Source: Oscillospiraceae bacterium
GTDB taxonomy: Bacteria; Bacillota; Clostridia; Oscillospirales; Acutalibacteraceae
Direction: 5' to 3'
Assembly (NCBI GenBank): GCA_029004655.1
Contig: JAQVYP010000100.1
Coordinates: forward strand, 1 to 6,505
Length of the DNA stretch: 6,505 nucleotides
Of this stretch, positions 1 through 5,206 are shown piece by piece; position 1 is the stretch's first letter, and each line of letters starts with the position of its first letter. Both the position numbers and the translations under genes were made by a program. Below the pieces are notes generated by a model, which searched no databases, was not told where the DNA came from, and was given only the letters and a program-made list of their open reading frames with translations.

Positions 1-619
1 CCATAGGAGCATACAGACCCTTATGCGATGCGACACATAAATAGTCGATGTTCATGTTTATCATATCTATTGGTACAATTCCGGCTGTTTGAGCAGCATC
101 CACGGCAAATAAAATATTATTCTCTCGGCACAGTTTGCCCAAAGCTGCAATAGGCATAATTTCACCTGTTACGTTGGAAGCGTGCGTGCAGATTATAAGC
201 TTCGTATTACTTTTAATTAACCTTTCAAACGATCTTACTGTTGCATCCATATCACCAAATATTACCTCGGCATAATCTACCTCAACGCCACTAGAGGCTA
301 GTTTATATAAAGGTCTTGCAACAGCATTATGCTCCATTGATGAAGTAATTACATGATCATTTGTGTTAAGAACACCTTTTAAAACGATGTTGATTGCCTC
401 AGTGCAATTTTTTGTAAAAACAACTAAGTCTTCTCTTTCACAATTAAATATTCCACATACTTTTTTTCGGCATTCAAAAACCATCTCCGCACATTGTTGC
501 GAGCGTTCATAGCCTCCACGACCGGGATTAACTGAATAAAACCTTAGCGCATGTTCAACTGCTTTTATAACCGACTCCGGTTTTTTACCGGTAGTTGCAG
601 CATTATCAAAATATATCAA
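1..619 (-). CDS. Class V aminotransferase / cysteine desulfurase-like PLP enzyme (partial, C-terminus outside window)
   Basis: This PLP-dependent enzyme is related to IscS/SufS/NifS and is expected in the cytosol. The window holds its first 206 residues; the C-terminal half lies beyond the left edge. It opens with IYFDNAATT, the usual beginning of this family. The PLP-site pattern is complete: His97 in SSMEHNA (ring stacking), Asn149 in ASNVTGE, Asp174 and Gln177 in VDAAQTAG, and Lys200 in SHKGLYAPMG (Schiff-base lysine). These match IscS His104, Asn155, Asp180, Gln183 and Lys206 in order and approximate spacing. The start is a TTG at 617-619, because an in-frame stop lies directly upstream and no ATG or GTG fits before the conserved IYFDNAATT. 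It overlaps the DUF3343 stop by 4 nt, so translation is probably coupled. The pairing suggests the cysteine desulfurase-like subfamily linked to sulfur or selenium delivery (the EF2568-like type), but the sulfur-accepting Cys loop is off the window. True desulfurase activity therefore cannot be confirmed. Confidence 0.9.
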   Translation of the reverse strand, partial: MIYFDNAATTGKKPESVIKAVEHALRFYSVNPGRGGYERSQQCAEMVFECRKKVCGIFNCEREDLVVFTKNCTEAINIVLKGVLNTNDHVITSSMEHNAVARPLYKLASSGVEVDYAEVIFGDMDATVRSFERLIKSNTKLIICTHASNVTGEIMPIAALGKLCRENNILFAVDAAQTAGIVPIDMINMNIDYLCVASHKGLYAPM

Positions 620-840
620 TCATCAAGCACCTCGGTTCCAAGGATTTTTATTCCGTTTTCCCTCAGCAGCTGGGAGGCTCGTTCAACATCCCCACTTATA
701 ATAATACCATATCCGCAACCTGCATTATTATATTTGTGTTGTATCCTTTTAACAATTGCGGAATAACCTTTTTTTCTCAAGACGTCACGTCCTCTTAATG
801 CATACGTAACTGTCCCTGTTATAATAAAATAACTTTTCAA
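616..840 (-). CDS. DUF3343 small protein (putative Se/S carrier-like)
   Basis: This 74-residue protein resembles the DUF3343 / putative Se-S carrier-like family (Pfam Se_S_carrier). It has the family look: an opening strand YFIITGTVTYALRG, then a helix, then a conserved cysteine in AGCGYGI (Cys42), and a C-terminal helix before EVLDD. In this family the cysteine is thought to carry or pass sulfur or selenium. That role is inferred from homologues and gene neighbourhood, not shown here. The start is TTG at 838-840, preceded by AGGAGGGG at 846-853 with a 5-nt spacer; no ATG or GTG competes near it. Its stop overlaps the TTG start of the PLP enzyme, giving a coupled pair. Its leader begins right next to the foot of palindromic repeat A, so the hairpin would form in its 5' untranslated region if transcription starts upstream of the repeat. 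Confidence 0.8.
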   Translation of the reverse strand: MKSYFIITGTVTYALRGRDVLRKKGYSAIVKRIQHKYNNAGCGYGIIISGDVERASQLLRENGIKILGTEVLDD

Positions 841-1140
841 TTTTTCCCCTCCTAAACAGATGTAATACTAATCCCAATTAGAAAGCGTCCAAAGGTTTGA
901 GAGGATTTTGTTTATGCGGAAAGCCGGAAGACGAAGGCGGGCTCGCCAGAGACGACAACGTAAGTCAGCAAACAAAAGATCGCAAAGATTGGATGGTTTT
1001 TAGTTGGTATTAGCATAAGCCTTAAACTACTGTTATTAAGCTCGTCAATTAACCATTACATTGTATGCAAGCTCATCCGTTTCGGTTAGAAAAACAGTCT
1101 CCTAATACTTCGGTTATTTCAATAAATTCCGATATTATCA
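841..1140. other. 300-nt intergenic region between two minus-strand genes
   Basis: The left 13 nt hold the DUF3343 ribosome binding site, and about 864-1017 is palindromic repeat A. The remaining 1018-1140 lies downstream of the AI-2E gene stop. It has no convincing terminator, RNA gene or promoter that I can see. On the minus strand it holds two short coding-looking frames: 1073-1141, which starts on the AI-2E stop, and 1045-1101. They read like one short peptide broken by a frameshift but have no ribosome binding site. No clear minus-strand promoter for DUF3343 was found; TTGGAC followed by TAGTAT inside the repeat end is only a weak candidate. Confidence 0.6.
863..1017. repeat. Palindromic MITE-like intergenic repeat, copy A (about 155 nt)
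   Basis: The ends are imperfect inverted repeats: TAATACTAATCCCAATTA at 863-880 pairs with TAGTTGGTATTAGCATA at 1001-1017 (about 13 of 17 positions identical on the opposite strand, the rest partly G-U pairs). A second inner pair is TTTGAGAGGATTTTGTTT (896-913) against AAACAAAAGATCGCAAA (970-986). In the centre, GGCG/CGCC (937-940 and 943-946) can form a small tip hairpin. The whole unit can therefore fold into one long interrupted hairpin on either strand. The right 66 nt (952-1017) align without gaps to 2948-3013 of copy B at about 80% identity, and the left arms also match. It encodes no transposase. It lies 10 nt from the ribosome binding site of the DUF3343 gene. It is most likely a non-autonomous mobile or dispersed repeat, though a structured RNA is possible. 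Confidence 0.75.
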
Positions 1141-2217
1141 TTAATCTTTGCTGATATTATCATTATTGATATTCTTTTTTGCTAAAAACAGATTATTTAA
1201 TACTATCAACGAAATCGGCATAATAATCATGCCTATAATACCGAAAATTTTTAATCCTAAAAACATCGCAATCAATGTTATCAATGGATGTAATCCCATT
1301 TGCTTTCCGATAATCTTTGGTTCCAAAATATTGCGAACAATAGAAATAATTATATATATGACAATTAGAAAAACTGCCATTTTTACGTCACCTAATAAAA
1401 TTTTTAAAAGTGCCCACGGTAATATAACGGTCCCCGTTCCCAATACCGGCAAAAGATCAACTAGAGATATCAGTGCCGCAATTGCTATTGCATAATCAAC
1501 GCGAAGTAGCAAAAAGCAAACCGACAACTCAATAAAAGTAATAGTCATTAATGTTAAATATCCGCGTAAAATTTTAATGACATTTTTATAAATCATATCT
1601 TTAATATTTGTTAAATATTTAATTTGGTTTTCATCAAGAACTCTTTTTGTGAATTTTATAAAAGAGTTATAATCCTTGGCAATAAATACACTTGCAACCA
1701 AAGTTATTATAACTGTTAATACAAAAGTCGGCATTCCTTTTGCAATCCCGCCGACAATTGCAGACATCACACTACTTAATTTATCAGTAAAAAATTTAAG
1801 AATGGAATCAGGAAATGTACTTATTTTGTTTTTAAAATCGTCAGGCATATCATCAAAAACAGCTAAAAAGTTGTCACTTGTTTTTGAAGCTAAATCTGTC
1901 ATTGATATAATATAGTCAGGCATAGTCTTGGTAAAAGCCACAAGCTGAATATATAATTTATAGCCCAAAAAGCACATCAATAATGCAAGTGTGACAAAAA
2001 AGAGTATTACAAAAGCTACTGACAACGCATCATTTTTGATTTTATATCTTTTAGATATTTTTACAACAATCGGCCTGAGCATTGCTGTTATAATAAATCC
2101 TATAACGAAGGGCAGCAAGTAACAGGAAACTAATTTTAGTGAAAAAAATATAAGAGCGGCGATAGCTGCAAAATAACAAGTGTTTATCAAAAAATGAATT
2201 TTTTTATCGTCGGTCAT
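1141..2217 (-). CDS. AI-2E family membrane protein, YtvI-like
   Basis: This 358-residue polytopic membrane protein of the AI-2E/PerM-type transporter family has the usual length. Hydrophobic segments lie near residues 10-27, 29-47, 65-92, 160-180, 216-238, 242-270, 278-297 and 312-345. A long, more polar stretch (about 98-158) separates the early and late membrane segments, as is typical. Family signatures are SLVDLLPVLGTGTVILPWAL (251-270) and ILEPKIIGKQMGLHPL (297-312), followed by a glycine-rich membrane segment (GLKIFGIIG). These resemble the sporulation membrane protein YtvI more than the autoinducer exporter proper. The transported substrate is unknown, and the subfamily call is from memory of the motifs. 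The ATG start follows an AGAAAGGTG ribosome binding site a few bases upstream. The gene stands alone, divergent from the threonine operon, with its own candidate promoter. Confidence 0.88.
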   Translation of the reverse strand: MTDDKKIHFLINTCYFAAIAALIFFSLKLVSCYLLPFVIGFIITAMLRPIVVKISKRYKIKNDALSVAFVILFFVTLALLMCFLGYKLYIQLVAFTKTMPDYIISMTDLASKTSDNFLAVFDDMPDDFKNKISTFPDSILKFFTDKLSSVMSAIVGGIAKGMPTFVLTVIITLVASVFIAKDYNSFIKFTKRVLDENQIKYLTNIKDMIYKNVIKILRGYLTLMTITFIELSVCFLLLRVDYAIAIAALISLVDLLPVLGTGTVILPWALLKILLGDVKMAVFLIVIYIIISIVRNILEPKIIGKQMGLHPLITLIAMFLGLKIFGIIGMIIMPISLIVLNNLFLAKKNINNDNISKD

Positions 2218-2231
2218 ATTCGCACCTTTCT

Positions 2232-2247
2232 TTTATTTATTTATTTA
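2232..2247. repeat. Short tandem repeat (TTTA)4
   Basis: Four perfect TTTA units lie in the 5' leader of the AI-2E gene, between its candidate promoter and its ribosome binding site. The surrounding DNA is very AT-rich, so this may simply be composition bias. Confidence 0.6.
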
Positions 2248-2268
2248 TAAAATTATTATTAGCAATTT

Positions 2269-2298
2269 ATTAGATAAAGCAGTATAACTTTTAATCAA
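2269..2298 (-). promoter_or_regulatory. Candidate sigma-A promoter for the AI-2E gene
   Basis: Read on the minus strand, TTGATT (-35, 2293-2298) is followed after 18 nt by TCTAAT (-10, 2269-2274), 4 of 6 and 5 of 6 matches to consensus. It would give a leader of about 45 nt before the ATG at 2217. The region is AT-rich, so chance matches are easy. Confidence 0.4.
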
Positions 2299-2376
2299 AT
2301 TTTATTATTCTTGGTTTATTTAGCGAAATATCTGAATTTTGAAAAATAATTATTGGTTTAATCTATGAAATTATTC

Positions 2377-2405
2377 TTGCCTTATTGTATATATTATGTT
2401 ATATT
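2377..2405 (+). promoter_or_regulatory. Sigma-A promoter of the HTH-ACT / threonine operon
   Basis: TTGCCT (-35, 2377-2382) and TATATT (-10, 2400-2405) are separated by exactly 17 nt, and a TG one base before the -10 box makes it an extended -10 promoter. Transcription would start near 2412, giving a leader of about 36 nt. That is too short for a riboswitch or T-box, so any control by amino acids would act at the promoter or through a protein. This is a good match by eye, but the start site is not measured. Confidence 0.6.
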
Positions 2406-2447
2406 GTTTTGTATCCGAATACACTTGTATATGGTGGGTGGACGATT

Positions 2448-2888
2448 ATGAATGAAAATAAACTGTTACTTGTTAACGCAGACGTACTTCCTGAGGTGTT
2501 TTCCAGGGTTGTTGCCGCTAAAGAGCTTTTAGCATCAGGTGAAGTTACTTCGTCTAGCGAGGCAGCACGCCGAACGGGCATTTCAAGAAGCGCTTTTTAC
2601 AAATATAAGGATTCGGTTTTTCCGTTCAACAGTCGGTCACAGGGTAAAATTGTTACAATTCATTCTGTTTTGCGAGATAAAGCCGGTGCACTTTCCCTAT
2701 TACTTGGTGAGTTATATGCAAAGGGCGCAAATATCTTAACTGTCAATCAGGGTATTCCGTCATCCGGAGTGGCTTCTGTTTCTATTTCGTTTCGAACAGA
2801 AATGCTGACAAGCGGTGTTGACGAACTGATTGAAGATTTAAAATCAATTAAAGAAATTGTTTCTATAAAGCAAATAATAGGCGAATAA
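2448..2888 (+). CDS. HTH and ACT domain protein (UPF0735 / PheB-like)
   Basis: This 146-residue protein has two parts. Residues about 20-58 form a helix-turn-helix-like region (SSSEAARRTGISRSAFYKYK, 36-55). Residues about 68-144 form an ACT domain, with the typical VLRDKAGALSLLLGEL followed by a strand with ILTVNQGIP. ACT domains bind amino acids, so this is probably a sensor or regulator of the neighbouring pathway. The family is often called PheB or UPF0735, but its biochemical role is not established. The ATG at 2448 is chosen over an upstream in-frame start at 2385 for two reasons: GGTGGGTGG (2432-2440) gives a ribosome binding site at proper distance, and the upstream start lies within the promoter itself. 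It heads the hom-thrB-lysC run. The stop codon TAA coincides with the first three bases of repeat B, which then fills most of the 152-nt gap before hom. Confidence 0.88.
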   Translation: MNENKLLLVNADVLPEVFSRVVAAKELLASGEVTSSSEAARRTGISRSAFYKYKDSVFPFNSRSQGKIVTIHSVLRDKAGALSLLLGELYAKGANILTVNQGIPSSGVASVSISFRTEMLTSGVDELIEDLKSIKEIVSIKQIIGE

Positions 2889-3013
2889 TACTGTTTTCAA
2901 TTAAAAAGGGCCAAAAGATTTGCGAGAATTTTGTTTGTGAGGCAAGAACGACAACGCAGTCTTGCAAACAAAAAACCGCAAAGATTGAGTGATTTTTAGT
3001 TGGAATTAGTATA
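2886..3013. repeat. Palindromic MITE-like intergenic repeat, copy B (about 128 nt)
   Basis: This is the second copy of the element at 863-1017. The terminal inverted repeats are TAATACTGTTTTCAATTA (2886-2903) and TAGTTGGAATTAGTATA (2997-3013). The inner arms TTTGCGAGAATTTTGTTTG (2919-2937) and CAAACAAAAAACCGCAAAG (2965-2983) are near-complementary, and GCAAGA/TCTTGC (2942-2947 and 2959-2964) closes the tip around a short loop containing ACGACAACG, which copy A also has. The whole element can form one long hairpin. It is 27 nt shorter than copy A, the difference lying in the centre. It sits between the HTH-ACT gene and hom inside the presumed operon. It could act as a partial terminator, an mRNA stability element, or just a tolerated insertion. 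Confidence 0.75.
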
Positions 3014-3040
3014 ACGCTGATTCAGAGAGGAAGTTTTTAA

Positions 3041-4276
3041 GTGGTTAATGTTGCAATCATGGGTCACGGCGTTGTTGGTTCGGGCGTGGCGGAAGTTTTA
3101 ATAAAGAATCGCGAGCATATTGCTGCTAAGGCAAAAGAAGAAATTAATATTAAATACATTTTGGATTTACGTGAATTTCCCGATTTAAGTTACTCCGATA
3201 AATTCACAAAAGATTTTAACGAAATCTTAAATGATGAATCAGTTAAAGTTGTTGCCGAAGTTATGGGCGGAATTAATCCTGCTTTTGACTTCACAAAATC
3301 ATTGTTACTTGCAGGAAAAAGTGTTGTTACTTCAAACAAAGAACTTGTTGCCTCTAAAGGTGCAGAATTACTTAAAATTGCAAACGATAATAACGTAAAC
3401 TTTTTGTTTGAAGCAAGTGTAGGCGGAGGTATTCCCGTTCTTCGTCCCATTTCACAATGCCTTGCTGCAAATGATATATTTGAGGTCGTTGGCATTTTAA
3501 ATGGCACAACTAATTTCATTCTCACAAAAATGATTAAAGAAAAAATGTCATTTGATGATGCATTGGCACTGGCACAAAAGCTAGGTTATGCTGAACGCAA
3601 TCCCGCTGCTGACATCGAGGGTCATGACGCTTGCCGCAAAATCTGCATACTGGCCTCTCTCTCTTTCGGTAAACATGTTTATCCAAATCAAGTTCACACC
3701 GAAGGTATCACTAATATAACTCTTGCCGATGTAGATTATGCCAACTCTTGCGACAGTGTTATCAAGCTAATCGGACGTGCAAAGCTATTAGATGACGGGC
3801 ACATAATTTCTGCTGTTTATCCGGCATTTATAAGCCGTGATAATCAACTTTCCAGTGTTGATGATGTTTTTAATGCCATTATGGTGCGAGGCGATGCAAT
3901 TGGTGATGTTCTGTTCTATGGCCGCGGTGCCGGAAAGCTGCCTACAGCCAGTGCGGTTGTTGCGGATATAATCGACAGTGTTAAACATCTTGATTCCAGA
4001 AAATACTTATCTTGGGACGAAAGCTCGCCTGATTACGTCAGCGATTATTTAGATGACAATGTAAGACTGTATGTCAGAGCAACTGCAGATAATATAAGCG
4101 CTGCCATGAATGATGTAAAATCTGTTTTTGGTGATGTTCATTTCCTTACAAAGGCCAATCAAGATATAAATGAATTTGCTTTTCTTACTCCATTCTCGTC
4201 AGAAAGAACTTTACGCAAGGATTTAGAGTCCATTTCTTCTCTAAACGCTGCTTCTGTTCTGCATATTTTGGACTAA
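3041..4276 (+). CDS. hom: Homoserine dehydrogenase
   Basis: This cytosolic enzyme reduces aspartate semialdehyde to homoserine with NAD(P)H, at the branch leading to threonine and methionine. The 411 residues match the usual length of the ACT-bearing form. The Rossmann motif GHGVVGSG lies at 8-15. Lys100 in TSNKEL, the substrate loop EASVGGGIPVLRPI (124-137) and GILNGTTNFIL (151-161) are all present. The catalytic set E185, D196 and K200 has the same spacing as yeast E208, D219 and K223. The signature YGRGAGKLPTASAV spans 293-306. Residues about 340-411 look like a C-terminal ACT regulatory domain, so threonine feedback is likely but not proven. The start is GTG, chosen because AGAGAGGAAG (3024-3033) precedes it and the first beta strand (VNVAIMG) begins at once. 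It is 19 nt upstream of thrB. Confidence 0.96.
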   Translation: MVNVAIMGHGVVGSGVAEVLIKNREHIAAKAKEEINIKYILDLREFPDLSYSDKFTKDFNEILNDESVKVVAEVMGGINPAFDFTKSLLLAGKSVVTSNKELVASKGAELLKIANDNNVNFLFEASVGGGIPVLRPISQCLAANDIFEVVGILNGTTNFILTKMIKEKMSFDDALALAQKLGYAERNPAADIEGHDACRKICILASLSFGKHVYPNQVHTEGITNITLADVDYANSCDSVIKLIGRAKLLDDGHIISAVYPAFISRDNQLSSVDDVFNAIMVRGDAIGDVLFYGRGAGKLPTASAVVADIIDSVKHLDSRKYLSWDESSPDYVSDYLDDNVRLYVRATADNISAAMNDVKSVFGDVHFLTKANQDINEFAFLTPFSSERTLRKDLESISSLNAASVLHILD

Positions 4277-4295
4277 TGTTCGAGGGAAATAATAT

Positions 4296-5192
4296 ATGAT
4301 TAAAATTGATGTTCCGGCAACCAGTGCCAATTTGGGCTCCGGATTTGATTCATTAGGGATTGCACTTTCGCTATATAATACAATTCTTATGGAAGAAAGC
4401 GATTGTGTCGATATTGCATCACTGGATTCTGTTAAGGTTCCGCTTGATGAAGAAAACCTAGTTTACAGTACAGCCAAAAGACTGTATGACATTTGCGGAA
4501 AACAATTTTTGGGGCTTAAACTTCGTCAAAGCAATGCAATACCCATGGCGCGAGGGCTTGGCAGCTCGTCTGCCTGCTTAGTTTCCGGTCTGATAGGCGC
4601 AAACACACTCTTAAAAAGCCCTCTTAACAAAGAAGATATAATCAATCTGGCAGCAGCTTTAGAAGGTCATCCTGACAACACCACACCGGCACTTTTAGGC
4701 GGTCTTGTAACCTGTGCTATGAGCGAAGGAAAAGTGTATTCGGTAAGTGTACCGGTTGATTCGCACGTTCGTTTTGCCGCAATGATTCCGAGCGATCCCC
4801 TTCCCACTTCCCATGCACGTTCAGTTCTGCCACAAAGCGTTTCACGCGATGATGCAGTTTTTAATCTTTCACGCGCCGCACTTATGACATCGTCATTGTT
4901 TTCCGGCAGTTTGGAAAATTTGAAAGTAGCCACTGATGATCGTCTTCATCAACCATATCGAATGGGACTTATAAAAGGCTCTGCTTCGGCTTTTAGAGTT
5001 GCTCGCGATCTTGGTGCATACGGTGTTTATATCAGCGGAGCCGGATCAACTGTAATGGCAATTATTGATGAAAGCAACACAGCTTTTGAACTTGACTGCG
5101 CAACACAGCTCAAGAAAAGCGGTATTTTTGATTGGACTGTTCAGATACTTCATGCCGACTCTGTCGGCGCAACTGTTACCGAATTAATTTAA
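4296..5192 (+). CDS. thrB: Homoserine kinase (GHMP family)
   Basis: This cytosolic kinase uses ATP to convert homoserine to O-phosphohomoserine, the substrate of threonine synthase. The 298 residues match the family length. It begins with IKIDVPATSANLGSGFDSLG, the N-terminal GHMP motif with substrate-binding residues. The ATP-binding glycine-rich loop is PMARGLGSSSA (83-93), followed by EGHPDN (123-128). PTSHARSVLP (170-179) is the region with the homoserine-binding arginine, and YISGAGSTVMAI (245-256) is GHMP motif 3. All key motifs are intact. The ATG start has GAGGGA upstream. It lies 19 nt after hom and 14 nt before lysC, so the three genes are almost certainly co-transcribed. No threonine synthase gene is found next to it in this window. 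Confidence 0.96.
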   Translation: MIKIDVPATSANLGSGFDSLGIALSLYNTILMEESDCVDIASLDSVKVPLDEENLVYSTAKRLYDICGKQFLGLKLRQSNAIPMARGLGSSSACLVSGLIGANTLLKSPLNKEDIINLAAALEGHPDNTTPALLGGLVTCAMSEGKVYSVSVPVDSHVRFAAMIPSDPLPTSHARSVLPQSVSRDDAVFNLSRAALMTSSLFSGSLENLKVATDDRLHQPYRMGLIKGSASAFRVARDLGAYGVYISGAGSTVMAIIDESNTAFELDCATQLKKSGIFDWTVQILHADSVGATVTELI

Positions 5193-5206
5193 GCGGAGGT
5201 TATACA

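Noticed and set aside
551..798. Plus-strand frames opposite the DUF3343 and PLP enzyme genes
   Set aside because: They run antisense to two genes with recognisable motifs and show no family resemblance.
1148..1915. Plus-strand open frames of 115 and 79 residues opposite the AI-2E gene
   Set aside because: They are antisense shadows of a clear membrane-protein gene, with no ribosome binding site or recognisable family.
2385..2447. Longer HTH-ACT start at 2385
   Set aside because: It lies inside the promoter, upstream of the likely transcription start, and the ATG at 2448 has its own ribosome binding site.
2430..2450. GGGTGGAC resembles the T-box antiterminator sequence
   Set aside because: It sits directly before the ATG at 2448, works as a ribosome binding site, and there is no room for a T-box stem I or a terminator between the promoter and the start codon.
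863..3013. The two related repeats as a CRISPR array
   Set aside because: There are only two copies almost 2 kb apart, each a long palindrome with genes between them; there are no short regular repeats and spacers.
5193..5206. Possible lysine riboswitch upstream of lysC
   Set aside because: Only 14 nt separate thrB and lysC, and no lysine-element sequence is seen anywhere in the window.
5132..5206. Longer aspartokinase start at 5132
   Set aside because: It would overlap thrB by 61 nt and add an atypical cysteine-rich leader; the ATG at 5207 has an ideal ribosome binding site and the family's MSLIVKKFGG beginning.
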